A stretch of 34,908 nucleotides of DNA from Kiritimatiellota bacterium (lineage in GTDB: Bacteria; Verrucomicrobiota; Kiritimatiellia; Kiritimatiellales; Tichowtungiaceae), in assembly GCA_014381785.1 (NCBI GenBank), contig JACNKZ010000062.1, positions 1-34,908 on the forward strand, in the 5' to 3' direction. The notes beneath the pieces were generated by a model, which saw only the letters and a program-made list of their open reading frames with translations, searched no databases and was not told the origin of the DNA. Position 1 is the stretch's first letter; the number at the start of each line of letters is the position of its first letter. The position numbers and the translations under genes are program-made. This document shows, in pieces, positions 1 through 9,341 of the stretch.

Positions 1-1342
1 TGCGGCCATTCACATCCACCTGCGTGGCGGTTACAAAAATCATCAGATTGCGCTTTATGCTGCGCTCTCCCTCGGAGCGGAAGAGGCGTCCGAGATAGGG
101 AATGCTTCCGAGCAGGGGAACCTTATCACGGAAGGTTTCCAACTTATCGTAGATCAGTCCGCCCATGCCGATGGTGCTGCCGTCGGCCACGGTCACGCGA
201 GTGTCCAGTTTGCGAATTCGGAAATAAGGAAGTGAGCCTCTAAGGGGAGTAGCAGTAAGAGTAGTCGGAGCAGTAAACGAATATAAGTCGTGTCCGATCA
301 GATCAAGAATCTCAGCGTTGATCTCCAGATCAATGAGTCCATCGTGGCGAACCTCAGGCATCACCGTCATCTGAACCCCGGTTAACGTTTCCTCCCAGCC
401 GTCATGCTGTATATACGGACTGGTTTCATTATTCTCGGTCGTAAGTTCTTTTGGAAGAAACTGAGATTGACCAACCTGAATCACGGCTTCCTCATGGCTG
501 TGAGTCACCACCCGCGGGGCGGAGAGGACATCGCTGTCATCCGACTGCTCCAGCGCATTAATCGCCAGATCAAATCCAATCGATCCTGAAGTTCCAATAA
601 TGTTCAGCGTGCCTGCTGCCGGGGCGCCGGTTAAAGCTGACGACGCACTGCGCAGCCCAGCGGAGAGAAGTTTTGATGGCATAGAGAGTTCGTTGACAAC
701 ATTTTGGTCGGTAAGATTCCAGTCAAAGCCCAGTTCGTTCATCGCGCTCTGGTTGACCTCAATAAATTTGGCTTCGATTTCAACCTGCTCGCCCATGAGG
801 TTTTTTTGCACGCTCTGATAGCTGGCCAGCACATCTTCAATGTCGAGCAGGTTGGGCATCGTCTGTCTGACAAACAGGCTTCTGAATTCAGGCAGGTAAC
901 GGATTGAGGTCCGTTCGGAGAACTCGACGCTATTGAAAAAGTCAGTCACGTCAATTGCGGTGGTAGATTTGTTTGTCGAGTAAGCCTGTAGCAGTTCACC
1001 CATGCTGTGGCTGACCTTGTAGGAGCGGAAGTGGATGTTGTTACTGGAGTCCCAGGCGTCTTCGACAGCCAGTTCGCCAGCTATTTGCACTTTTGCGTGG
1101 GCGTCTTCTTTAAGGATGGAGGCTATGCCTTCAGTAGCGGTCACGGCTTCATCCTTCGCAAACTTGATTACATCACCCACCACGGCGACGGTGTCAGCCG
1201 GTACAGATTTGACTTCCTTGACTGCGCTTTCGAGCACCACATCGCTGTCGACCGCATAGTCTTGAGCCGTGATGATGGTTTCCGCAAATCCGGATGCGGT
1301 CATCAGCACCGCAACAGAAATACCTACAGTTATACTTCGCAT
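1..1342 (-). CDS. Secretin (type II secretion GspD / PilQ-like), 3' end outside window
   Basis: This frame is open from an ATG at 1342 to the window edge, giving 447 residues with no stop, so the C-terminus is missing. Secretins form the multimeric outer-membrane channel of type II secretion and type IV pilus systems. Residues 1-20 (MRSITVGISVAVLMTASGFA) form a signal peptide. A short N-domain-like region follows at about 105-165. The secretin core has the family hallmarks VADGSTIGMGGLI (about 385-397) and VPLLGSIPYLGRLF (about 408-421), then KRNLMIFVTATQVD. The start has an AAGGA box eight bases upstream. At 447+ residues it is short for GspD, with few N-domains, so it may serve a specialised system. 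The neighbour upstream is a secreted modular protein, but nothing links the two functionally. The secretin assignment is secure; the exact system is not. Confidence 0.9.
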   Translation of the reverse strand, partial: MRSITVGISVAVLMTASGFAETIITAQDYAVDSDVVLESAVKEVKSVPADTVAVVGDVIKFAKDEAVTATEGIASILKEDAHAKVQIAGELAVEDAWDSSNNIHFRSYKVSHSMGELLQAYSTNKSTTAIDVTDFFNSVEFSERTSIRYLPEFRSLFVRQTMPNLLDIEDVLASYQSVQKNLMGEQVEIEAKFIEVNQSAMNELGFDWNLTDQNVVNELSMPSKLLSAGLRSASSALTGAPAAGTLNIIGTSGSIGFDLAINALEQSDDSDVLSAPRVVTHSHEEAVIQVGQSQFLPKELTTENNETSPYIQHDGWEETLTGVQMTVMPEVRHDGLIDLEINAEILDLIGHDLYSFTAPTTLTATPLRGSLPYFRIRKLDTRVTVADGSTIGMGGLIYDKLETFRDKVPLLGSIPYLGRLFRSEGERSIKRNLMIFVTATQVDVNGR

Positions 1343-1367
1343 TATACCTGTCCTTTACACTAAAACT

Positions 1368-1395
1368 CGGCCCGATTCGTTGAAGATTCGGGCCG
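1368..1395 (-). terminator. Hairpin followed by a short T-run on the minus strand
   Basis: CGGCCCGA (1368-1375) and TCGGGCCG (1388-1395) form a perfect 8-bp stem. Read on the minus strand the stem is followed by TTTTAG, as in a weak intrinsic terminator. It lies between the secreted protein gene (ending 1480) and the secretin start (1342), so it may end or attenuate transcription between the two genes. Sequence inspection only. Confidence 0.4.
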
Positions 1396-1446
1396 AATCT
1401 GTTAAACATTCCGGACGCGCCGGGGGGGGGGTTCCTTGCTATTTTT

Positions 1447-1470
1447 TGCGGGCAGCTTTCGCTGCCCGCA
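1447..1470. terminator. Strong 10-bp GC-rich hairpin with four-base loop
   Basis: TGCGGGCAGC and GCTGCCCGCA form a perfect 10-bp stem around TTTC (GAAA on the minus strand, a GNRA-type loop). It begins ten bases past the stop of the gene ending at 1480. On the minus strand it is followed by A residues rather than T, so it may protect the mRNA 3' end rather than terminate it. A run of ten G (1422-1431) lies between it and the next hairpin. Confidence 0.45.
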
Positions 1471-1479
1471 CGCTTATTT

Positions 1480-3984
1480 TTATCGTCCTTGAATCCGGAT
1501 AAACCCAGCTGCTCCATCCACAGTAGTGGTCGCAGATAAAGTTCCGTCTGCAGTAGCCTCTATGGTCTCATTCGTCATCCAGATCAGGTCTGTCACCAGA
1601 TTGGTTTTGTACAGCACATCATAGAGGTGGCCGCTTATAGCCGCCCATGTGAAGACTGCATCTCCTCCCGCTATGCTGCTGCCAGTTATATCGAACGGCA
1701 CCAACGGATCTAGCGGCGGCGTGCCAAGTGTTGTGACCGATGCCGGTGAGGACCAGGCGGTTTCATTCTTCACCGGACTGGTGTCACGTGCTTTGACCTT
1801 ATAGGTATACTCTGTTCCCGGGACCAGAGCTAATTCGGCCCCCTTGCCGAAAATCACATTATCAAAGAGATAATGACTATCGAATGCGTTCGGGCTGCCC
1901 CAGGCGGTACTGATGAGAAGCACGATCTTCACTCTTACCGCGTTGGCAGGAATGGTATCGCTGATCGTGTAGGTCGCCCACTCTTCTGTCGTCGTCGGGA
2001 AAAACTGCTCTAAAGGCGTTCCAATCAAACCCTCTTCGGCAGTATAGAATTCAACCTTCATACCCGCACCGCCGCCGTTCAGGCCGGCCAGCGCTTTGAC
2101 GTCAGCGGATGCTCGAATCTCATCGCCAGCATTGAAACCGGTACCGATAAGAGAAACATTCGTAATAGGATAGGCTACAGAGTATCCACCACCGGTGTTT
2201 TCCGCTCCGTCCACCCAGAGGTATGCAACTGAGCTCCCGCTAAGATTGGTCACGTACCCACCGCTCGGGTCTCCCCATCCCCACTGAGTATTACAATCAC
2301 CAACGATCCAGCCGTTTGTGCCGGACTCGAAATCAGCATTCACAAGTGCTAGATTACCGGCATCCGTCCACTCTCGACCGCTCCGCCATCCGCTTGATCC
2401 GCCGGTGGTAACATTCGTGAACAGATATTCAACGCCAAAATAATCATCCACCGCGGTGGTTGCTATCATGCTGACCGCCCTTTCGCCTATTGCAGTCGGC
2501 ACAGTGGAGAACTGCATCGGATCAGGTGTCGGCGCAGTGACATCAAACACAGTCGATATACCCGCGACCGGCGCCGCCCATGCTGACACATTGGTCTGGG
2601 GGCTGAGATCCCTTGCTCTGAGTGTGTAGACGTACTCTGTGTCCGGGGTCAATCCGAGGTAATCGCCAGGAACTATATTCGTCGTCATCAGCGAAGGACT
2701 GCTGACATCATAGCTGCCGTTGGTCGTTCCGACAGTGAACGTACCTACCTGATAGTGCACCCCGGCTACAGGGGTGAAGTTGATCGTGGTGGTCGATCCA
2801 TCCATCGGCAGAGCCACGGATTGAAATTCGCCATCCATAAAGCCCCAAGACGCATCAAACGCCTTCACAAAGGCAACTGCTGCGGTGGTGCCCTCAGTCG
2901 TATCGTTGTCCGAAACAATCGAGAACTGATAGGCTTGGCCCAAGTTAAGACCGTCAAAGGTCTTGTAGAAGTTCCATTCGACATCAGATCCCGGTGTAAC
3001 AGTTGCCACTCCGGAAGATACTGTAACGAAGTTTGACGGCGCTTGAGCAGCACCTGCATAACCTTCCCAGTATCCAAGATCAAGATAGGTCGGGTCGGTT
3101 ACGAGGTCGACCACATTGGTTGTCGCAGGAAGCTGAACACCCTCATCTACCCAGACACGATTCGTTTGCCAATCGCTTGATACGCCGATAGTCGTGTTCG
3201 AGAACTGGTATTCAACAGTATAATAATCTAAAGCCTCGGCTGCGGTCATGGTCATTTGCGTACCGCTGAGCGCCATCGGCGAACTCTCAAAACCTACCGG
3301 AGTGGGAGGGTAGGTGTCAGTGCTTTCCGCATACAGGTTTGCCACAGTAACAAGCATCTTTCCGTGAGCGGCAGCATCCACCGGATTGGCATTTTGACCT
3401 TTAATCCTCCATCCAGCTTGAAGAATATAACCCGTATAATTGGTCGTAGTAAGATCTAGCGACAGGGGTACAGGGCCAAGCGCATTGTTTGTCGCTACGG
3501 TTTCAGCAACGGAGTTGCCGTTCGTGTCGATCACCTGAATGAATCCTGTCGAAAGGAACCTTGATATATCAAGGTCGGTTCCGGAATCCACGGTATAATT
3601 AAAGACAGCACTCGTGAGGTCTTCCGTAAGCACATGACTTAACTCGAAAAAAGTCACCGCTTCCAACACCTTGCCTCCATCGGGTCCAGGCGTAACGCCG
3701 CCGTCGACACTGTCTGTCCAATAGAGAATATTGTTCGTGTCGCCTCCATTAACCGCATCTTCATAGGAGTTGTAATTGGGATGCAATTCGAACGTAAGAT
3801 TATCCGATGTAAGGGTCTGCAGGTCAGAAACCCCCCATGCGCTGCCCCACAACTCAGTCACCCCATCTAATTCGAACACATTCATGTATCCAGAGGGAGA
3901 ACCTCCGAACGTTAAAGGCCCCGCATTGGCGGTCAAACTCAAAAGCCCTGCTAGCAGAGCAATTGTTAACATCTTAATACGCAT
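1480..3984 (-). CDS. Secreted modular protein with fibronectin-like and carbohydrate-binding-like domains
   Basis: I chose the ATG at 3984 over an upstream ATG at 4038. It is preceded by AGGAG six bases away and starts directly with a signal peptide (MRIKMLTIALLAGLLSLTANA). The 834-residue product has an N-terminal region of about 220 residues of beta-sandwich character. Two related modules follow, beginning near 226 and 475 (each with a ...P.P..F...P.A pattern, then VEYxFxN, SSxWxxxRxW.D). They end in fibronectin-like segments (TPDTEYVYTLRARD, PGTEYTYKVKARD). Inserted in the second is a segment starting VNADFESGTNGW, typical of CBM4/9-like binding modules. The last about 75 residues (YDVLYKTNL...GFIRIQGR) form a small C-terminal domain. 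No catalytic domain is recognisable. It is probably a surface or secreted glycan-associated protein. Divergent from the GntR gene across a 487-bp spacer. Confidence 0.8.
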   Translation of the reverse strand: MRIKMLTIALLAGLLSLTANAGPLTFGGSPSGYMNVFELDGVTELWGSAWGVSDLQTLTSDNLTFELHPNYNSYEDAVNGGDTNNILYWTDSVDGGVTPGPDGGKVLEAVTFFELSHVLTEDLTSAVFNYTVDSGTDLDISRFLSTGFIQVIDTNGNSVAETVATNNALGPVPLSLDLTTTNYTGYILQAGWRIKGQNANPVDAAAHGKMLVTVANLYAESTDTYPPTPVGFESSPMALSGTQMTMTAAEALDYYTVEYQFSNTTIGVSSDWQTNRVWVDEGVQLPATTNVVDLVTDPTYLDLGYWEGYAGAAQAPSNFVTVSSGVATVTPGSDVEWNFYKTFDGLNLGQAYQFSIVSDNDTTEGTTAAVAFVKAFDASWGFMDGEFQSVALPMDGSTTTINFTPVAGVHYQVGTFTVGTTNGSYDVSSPSLMTTNIVPGDYLGLTPDTEYVYTLRARDLSPQTNVSAWAAPVAGISTVFDVTAPTPDPMQFSTVPTAIGERAVSMIATTAVDDYFGVEYLFTNVTTGGSSGWRSGREWTDAGNLALVNADFESGTNGWIVGDCNTQWGWGDPSGGYVTNLSGSSVAYLWVDGAENTGGGYSVAYPITNVSLIGTGFNAGDEIRASADVKALAGLNGGGAGMKVEFYTAEEGLIGTPLEQFFPTTTEEWATYTISDTIPANAVRVKIVLLISTAWGSPNAFDSHYLFDNVIFGKGAELALVPGTEYTYKVKARDTSPVKNETAWSSPASVTTLGTPPLDPLVPFDITGSSIAGGDAVFTWAAISGHLYDVLYKTNLVTDLIWMTNETIEATADGTLSATTTVDGAAGFIRIQGR

Positions 3985-4471
3985 TTTGTTCTCCTGTTTT
4001 TGATTAGTACAACTCTTCCATCCGGTACGGGTATACAATAGTTATATTCACTAACTCAAGGTTTTTTTTTTGATTAATTTCGGTTGCAGATGCCGGATTC
4101 CGTGCCGATGCGGTCGCCGGCAGATCCCCATGGGATTTCCCGCGAATAATGCGCTGCGGGCGCACCAAACAGAGCCCGAAAACGATGTGGGGAAGCCTGT
4201 GATCTATATCTATTATATATTATCGGAATAGTCATCGAAGTGGCTGCAGGATTTTGAGTATAGAGCGGCGCATCACCTAATAAAAGCAATGACCGCGATA
4301 AACAGCAAATGACCGCTTAAGAAGCGGGTATTTTTGTCTTGCGGCCCTTTTTGCGCCCTGATCGAACCGCTGTTTAAAAAATTGTTATATATCTTTGAAA
4401 TTGAGCCTTTTTGCCGCTACGGTGCCGAGGACGACAGGAAATGTGGGATAAACAACTAAGAAACCGTGGTT
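3985..4471. promoter_or_regulatory. Divergent intergenic region with candidate operator repeats
   Basis: This spacer separates the minus-strand secreted protein gene from the plus-strand regulator gene and should hold both promoters. The clearest structure is at 4286-4327: a direct repeat (GCAATGACCGC at 4286-4296 and GCAAATGACCGC at 4305-4316), whose second copy runs into the inverted repeat CCGCTT-AAG-AAGCGG (4313-4327). This could be an autoregulatory operator for the GntR/LacI-type protein. A T10 tract lies near 4063-4072. I could not assign -35/-10 boxes with confidence and see no convincing gene; a 71-codon minus-strand frame at 4074-4289 has no family resemblance. Confidence 0.35.
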
Positions 4472-5740
4472 ATGAACGAATTAGAGGCCTCCCCTCATAA
4501 ATATCAGGATATTTGCAACAAAATCCTGGTACGCATCGCAAGCGGTGAGCTGAAACCGGGCGACCGGTTGCCGAGCGTACGCGCCCTTGGAGAGGAATAC
4601 GGCTGCAACTACCACACCGTTCGTCATGCCTTTGAAGAACTGGCCGCACAGGGCTATGTTGAGTTAAAGCGCGGCAGCGGAACATTCATTACCGAATCAG
4701 CGGGCGATTTCAAAAAACAAAAAGCGGACACCGAAAAAGTGCTGCAGGCAACGGACAAAATCGGGATTCTTTTGCCTCTCAAGCAGTGGGGTCACTATGT
4801 GACGAGGCTCATCGACCACCTGCACCAGTCCGCTGAGGAGATGAAAATTAAACTGGATATCCGCACGGTGTCCGCGATCGACATCCATTCCGCGGAGCTC
4901 GCGCGTGATTTCGCCGATCAAGGCTGCTGTGCGGTCATCCTCCCGTGGCTTGGCGAGGATCAGAACCTGACCCACCTGCACGACTTTGTGCGCGCGAGCG
5001 CCCTTCCCGTGGCTGTAGCCAATCCCGTTTCCGGCCTGGAAGCGTGCTGCTATCTTGACCCGAACGTCGACGCTGACCTAACTCACTCTACCACCTATCT
5101 ACAATGCCGTTATTTTAAAGAAATAGGCTATAAAAGAATCGCCCTGCTCGGGCCGGATACAATAGGTGCTGATTATTGGCAACGCAACCTGATGCTATAC
5201 AGCCACTGGTGCGATCTTGAGGAGTTTCCAAGCCTCGTTGGCATGGTCGATCGCTCGCCGCAGGACTACGAGCGTATCATCACATATTGGAAGCCCCATA
5301 TGGGAGAACTCGCCGTGATTGCCTACCACGACGAAATTGCCCTGGAATTTATGCAGGTGTGTGAGCAGAAGGGATACTCCGTGCCGGGCGACTTTGCCGT
5401 TCTCGGACACAACAACAATCCGCTGGGGCTGCGGTCAAACCCGCCGCTCAGCACCCTGCTCTGTCCCTATAAACATGTATCCAATGGACTTCTGGGTCAT
5501 GCTGTCGCGCTGAGTAAAGGATCGTCAAAACAGCTTTGCGGCCATGAACCGCAAGATTTCTTTATCCGTGAATCCTGCGGCGGCCGGATGAAATACGGCG
5601 ATCAGATTGAGGATATCGTATCCGCGCTGCTCGCTCAAACCCATGAGCCGAAGGCGATCCCCCTCCCGGCGCTAAAAACAGAAAAATGTCCTCCAGCCCG
5701 CCGTTTGGGCAGCTCATCTCCCAACGTTCCGACTGATTGA
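4472..5740 (+). CDS. GntR-family transcriptional regulator with LacI-type sugar-sensing domain
   Basis: The N-terminus (about residues 10-78) is a GntR winged helix: ICNKILVRIASGELKPGDRLPSVR followed by VRHAFEELAAQGYVELKRGSGTFI. From about 95 onward the protein has a periplasmic-binding-protein fold as in LacI/AraR sensors, with IGILLPL, AVILPWLG, a GYKRIALLGP segment and PGDFAVLGHNNNPLG. Such hybrids bind DNA as dimers and release it on binding a sugar. It is the first gene of the glucan locus, 166 bp upstream of the phosphorylase gene, so it probably controls that operon in response to a laminari-oligosaccharide or related sugar. The start could also be GTG at 4466, two codons earlier; neither has a strong ribosome-binding site. 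The family is clear; effector and operator are inferred. Confidence 0.88.
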   Translation: MNELEASPHKYQDICNKILVRIASGELKPGDRLPSVRALGEEYGCNYHTVRHAFEELAAQGYVELKRGSGTFITESAGDFKKQKADTEKVLQATDKIGILLPLKQWGHYVTRLIDHLHQSAEEMKIKLDIRTVSAIDIHSAELARDFADQGCCAVILPWLGEDQNLTHLHDFVRASALPVAVANPVSGLEACCYLDPNVDADLTHSTTYLQCRYFKEIGYKRIALLGPDTIGADYWQRNLMLYSHWCDLEEFPSLVGMVDRSPQDYERIITYWKPHMGELAVIAYHDEIALEFMQVCEQKGYSVPGDFAVLGHNNNPLGLRSNPPLSTLLCPYKHVSNGLLGHAVALSKGSSKQLCGHEPQDFFIRESCGGRMKYGDQIEDIVSALLAQTHEPKAIPLPALKTEKCPPARRLGSSSPNVPTD

Positions 5741-5771
5741 ACTGCGGTCTGGATCGCGGATTACTAAAATT

Positions 5772-5789
5772 TACACGTTATAGGGTGTA
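5772..5789. promoter_or_regulatory. Candidate operator, inverted repeat TACAC-N8-GTGTA
   Basis: An inverted repeat TACAC (5772-5776) / GTGTA (5785-5789) sits in the 166-bp gap between the regulator gene and the phosphorylase gene, in AT-rich DNA. Its size and position suit a dimeric GntR/LacI-type regulator. It does not match the palindrome at 4313-4327, so at most one need be the true site. Inference from symmetry only. Confidence 0.25.
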
Positions 5790-5906
5790 CAAAAACCAAC
5801 TAAATAAATATTTTCAAACGGTTGTATTTGTTCATGGGGCACACACTGTGTCTGCGGGGAAAGGAGTCCCTCCATGCCTGCGGCCACAAAATAGGAGTTA
5901 TAGATC

Positions 5907-8900
5907 ATGCAGAAGAAAATTTTTATCGGTGAGTGCGAGCTGCACTCCTCTAATGCAACCGTCAAAGGCGAAACCATCGATCTCGCCGGCGAACAATTTT
6001 ACCGCATCGAGAACTACGACCGGATGGCGCCGTTTTTTATAAGCATCGTCAGTGATTCGAATCACTGGATGTTCATCTCCAGCAACGGCGCGCTGACCTG
6101 CGGGCGGCGCAATCCCGGAAGCGCACTGTTCCCCTACTACACCGAAGATAAGATTCAAGACGCGCAGGACCAGACCGGCCCCAAAACCATCATTCTGGTG
6201 AAAAGCGAACAAGGCGATCATTTGTGGGAGCCGTTCTCCAGCCGCTATTCCGGCGTTTATGAAACCGAGCAAAACCTTTACAAAAACATTCCCGGCGACA
6301 AACTGGTGTTCGAAGAGATCAACCGCACGCTGAACGTTTCCTTCCGCTACACCTGGATGTCGAGCGACCGCTTTGGGTTTGTGCGCAAGGCCGAACTTTC
6401 AAACCTTGGAAGCGAACCGGTGAGCTGCCGCTTTATCGACGGAGTGCAAAACCTGCTTCCGGCCAATGTCGACCGCGACATGCAGGGCGGCTTCAGCACA
6501 CTGGTCGATGCCTATAAGAAGTGCGAACTGCTGCCCGAAAGCGGCATTGGTATCTATGCGCTCAGTTCAATACCGGTAGACCGCGCCGAACCCAGCGAGT
6601 CGCTCACCGCCAACACCGTCTGGTCGACAGGCTTGGACAAACCGGTTTATCTGCTCAGCACCAAACAGCTGGACGCTTTCCGCAAAGGCGAAGCCGTTGA
6701 GCAGGAAGTGGATGTGTGCGGTGTGCGCGGAGCCTACTTTGTGCAGGCGGAAGTCGCCCTGCCCGGCGGCAAAAGCCAAACGTGGTTCCTTGTGGCCGAG
6801 GTCGAGCAGGATGCCTGCGACATTGCCAAGCTTGAAAGCAACCGGCCGTCCGAAGCCGATCTGCTGGCCGATGTGGAACTGGGCACAGAAGCCCTGTGCG
6901 AGATTGTGGCACAGGCTGACGGAATCCAGACCGGCGGCGATCCGCTTCAGACCGCGCGTCATTTTTCCAACACTCTGTTCAACGTCATGCGCGGCGGAAT
7001 CTTTGACAACGGCTATTCGGTCGACAAAGCCGACCTGCTCGACTTCATCGCTACGGCCAACCGGCCCGTTGCAGAAAAGCTGGACCTCGCTGCCTTACCG
7101 GACACCTTCCAATATTCAGAAGGACTGGCCTTTTTCCAAGGGTTGGAAAACCCCGAGATGGAGCGCCTCTACTTGGAATATATGCCGCTGACCTTCAGCC
7201 GCCGCCACGGCGATCCAAGCCGCCCGTGGAACCAGTTCTCGATTGAAACGCGCAATGCGGACGGCTCGAAAAAGCTATCCTACGAAGGCAACTGGCGCGA
7301 TATTTTCCAGAACTGGGAAGCGCTGGGGATTTCCTATCCCGGATTCCTCGAAAGCATGGCGTGCAAGTTTGTTAATGCCTCAACCGCCGATGGCTACAAC
7401 CCCTACCGCATCACGCGCGGCGGCATTGACTGGGAAGTGGATGACCCCAACGATCCGTGGTCGTACATCGGTTACTGGGGCGACCATCAGATTATCTACC
7501 TGCTCAAGTTGCTGGAGCAATCTGAGGCGTTCAATCCCGCTAAATTACAGGAACTGCTGTCCAAGGAGATTTTTGTCTACGCCAACGTCCCGTATCGGAT
7601 CAAATCCTATGAATCGTTACTGGCGGATCCCTGCGAAAGCATCGACTTCGACATGGATGCCCATAAGGCGACCATGGCGCTGACGGAGACCATCGGGTCC
7701 GACGGAAAACTGGTGCGTCTGGGCGACAAAGGCATTTATCGCGTCAACTTGACCGAGAAGCTTCTCGTCCCGCTGCTGTCCAAGCTGTCTAATTTTATTC
7801 CCGAGGCGGGCATCTGGCTGAACACCCAGCGACCGGAATGGAACGATGCCAACAATGCGCTCGTCGGATCGGGCGTTTCGATGGTGACGCTTTATTACAT
7901 GCGCCGCTATCTCGACTTCAGCATCAAATTGTTCAGCGAGTGCGGTCAGGAAAGTTTTGCGGTTTCGACCGAAGTGGAACAGCAGTTCCGCGACATGTTC
8001 GATGCCCTTCAGGCCCACGTGAAACTGCTGTCCAGCGGCTTCTCTAACGAACAGCGCCGGGAAATGCTCGATGCGCTGGGTAAAGCCGGCGAGAGCTACC
8101 GCGAGGCGATCTACAGCAACGGTTTCTCGGGTGACAAGGCCGACCTGCCGGTTGCGGAGCTCGTCGCATTCCTGAATCTTGCGCGTGACTATATGGATCA
8201 GACGATCACCGCCAATCGGCGCGATGACGGGCTCTACCATGCCTACAACCTGATGAAGGTTGAGGCCGACGGCGGGATTTCCATCCGGACTCTCTACGAA
8301 ATGCTGGAAGGACAGGTCGCAGTACTTTCTTCCGGAAAGCTGGATGCAGCCGAAAGTCTGGATGTGCTCAAGGCGCTTCGGTCGAGCTCGCTCTACCGGG
8401 CCGATCAGCACAGCTATATCCTCTATCCGAACCGCACCTTGCCGAGATTCATGGAAAAGAACTGCATTCCGGCGGATAAAGAGGTTGTTCCCGGCATTGT
8501 CTCGCGCGACTGCAACGGCACGCTGCATTTCAATCCGGAATTCCGCAATGCCGGCCTGCTGGATAAGAAACTGAAGGCGGCAGGTGTCTCTGAGCCGGAT
8601 CGCAAAAAGTGGCTCGAAACCTATGAGGAGGTTTTTGACCATCAGTCTTTCACGGGCCGTTCCGGCACATTCTACAAATACGAAGGCTTGGGTTCCATCT
8701 ACTGGCACATGGTGTCCAAGCTGTTGCTTGCGGTGCAGGAAATCTGCGTAAAGGAAAAAGACAGCCAGCTTCTGGAGCCCCTGCTTGAACGGTATTACGA
8801 TATCCGCAAAGGCATCGGCGCTCACAAGAGCGTACTGGAACAAGGCGCTTTCCCGACGGATCCTTACTCGCACACACCGTCCATGATGGGTGCGCAACAG

Positions 8901-9203
8901 CCCGGCCTCACCGGTCAGGTGAAAGAGGACTTTATTTCCCGTCTGATCGAGGTGGGGGTTCGTGTTGAAAACGGCTGTCTGGGCTTTGATCCGTTCCTTT
9001 CAGACGAAAGCGATGTCACCTTCACCATCTGTACCGTTCCTGTAAAAATTCAGGAAGGTGATGCGGACCGCATCCTCGTGGTGCGTTCCAACGGTGAAAC
9101 GCTCGAGATCAGCGGCCGCGCGCTCGATGCGGAACTAAGCGCGGAAATCTTCAACCGAACCGGAGCGATTAAAGAACTCAAAGTGAACGTGCGGGCATCA
9201 TAA
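5907..9203 (+). CDS. Large cytoplasmic glycoside phosphorylase-like protein (GH94/GH149/GH161 type)
   Basis: The 1098-residue product has no signal peptide. An N-terminal beta-sandwich region contains WMFISSNGALTCGRRNPGSALFPYYTEDKI (given here only as positions about 50-80), followed by a long helical region expected to be an (alpha/alpha)6 barrel. Residues 643-648 read PEWNDA, resembling the W-N-D motif that carries the proton-donor Asp of GH94 phosphorylases, here Asp647. Another segment, DPWSYIGYWGDHQ, lies near 515-527. Clan GH-Q phosphorylases split beta-glucosides with phosphate, and GH149 and GH161 act on beta-1,3-oligoglucans; their roughly 1100-residue size fits. The neighbouring GH17 and GH30 genes support a beta-1,3-glucan role: imported laminari-oligosaccharides would yield glucose 1-phosphate. 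Family placement is from memory of motifs and needs a profile search; GH149 versus GH161 cannot be decided by eye. Confidence 0.65.
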   Translation: MQKKIFIGECELHSSNATVKGETIDLAGEQFYRIENYDRMAPFFISIVSDSNHWMFISSNGALTCGRRNPGSALFPYYTEDKIQDAQDQTGPKTIILVKSEQGDHLWEPFSSRYSGVYETEQNLYKNIPGDKLVFEEINRTLNVSFRYTWMSSDRFGFVRKAELSNLGSEPVSCRFIDGVQNLLPANVDRDMQGGFSTLVDAYKKCELLPESGIGIYALSSIPVDRAEPSESLTANTVWSTGLDKPVYLLSTKQLDAFRKGEAVEQEVDVCGVRGAYFVQAEVALPGGKSQTWFLVAEVEQDACDIAKLESNRPSEADLLADVELGTEALCEIVAQADGIQTGGDPLQTARHFSNTLFNVMRGGIFDNGYSVDKADLLDFIATANRPVAEKLDLAALPDTFQYSEGLAFFQGLENPEMERLYLEYMPLTFSRRHGDPSRPWNQFSIETRNADGSKKLSYEGNWRDIFQNWEALGISYPGFLESMACKFVNASTADGYNPYRITRGGIDWEVDDPNDPWSYIGYWGDHQIIYLLKLLEQSEAFNPAKLQELLSKEIFVYANVPYRIKSYESLLADPCESIDFDMDAHKATMALTETIGSDGKLVRLGDKGIYRVNLTEKLLVPLLSKLSNFIPEAGIWLNTQRPEWNDANNALVGSGVSMVTLYYMRRYLDFSIKLFSECGQESFAVSTEVEQQFRDMFDALQAHVKLLSSGFSNEQRREMLDALGKAGESYREAIYSNGFSGDKADLPVAELVAFLNLARDYMDQTITANRRDDGLYHAYNLMKVEADGGISIRTLYEMLEGQVAVLSSGKLDAAESLDVLKALRSSSLYRADQHSYILYPNRTLPRFMEKNCIPADKEVVPGIVSRDCNGTLHFNPEFRNAGLLDKKLKAAGVSEPDRKKWLETYEEVFDHQSFTGRSGTFYKYEGLGSIYWHMVSKLLLAVQEICVKEKDSQLLEPLLERYYDIRKGIGAHKSVLEQGAFPTDPYSHTPSMMGAQQPGLTGQVKEDFISRLIEVGVRVENGCLGFDPFLSDESDVTFTICTVPVKIQEGDADRILVVRSNGETLEISGRALDAELSAEIFNRTGAIKELKVNVRAS

Positions 9204-9341
9204 GCCGCTTTTTATCCTAAATTAGTATGACTTTTTGAACATGGCTTCGCTGGCAACGTTGTGAGCGGAACCGTTCGGAAAGAAAACACCATTGAACAAA
9301 CAATACAGATGCCTACGGAAGCAATAAAAAGGAGTCTCATC

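Noticed and set aside
4074-4289. 71-codon minus frame in the GntR upstream region
   Set aside because: No signal peptide, family resemblance or credible ribosome-binding site; probably spacer.
7617-8897. 426-residue open frame on the minus strand inside the phosphorylase gene
   Set aside because: It is antisense to a strongly coding GC-rich gene and has no recognisable family motif or ribosome-binding site.
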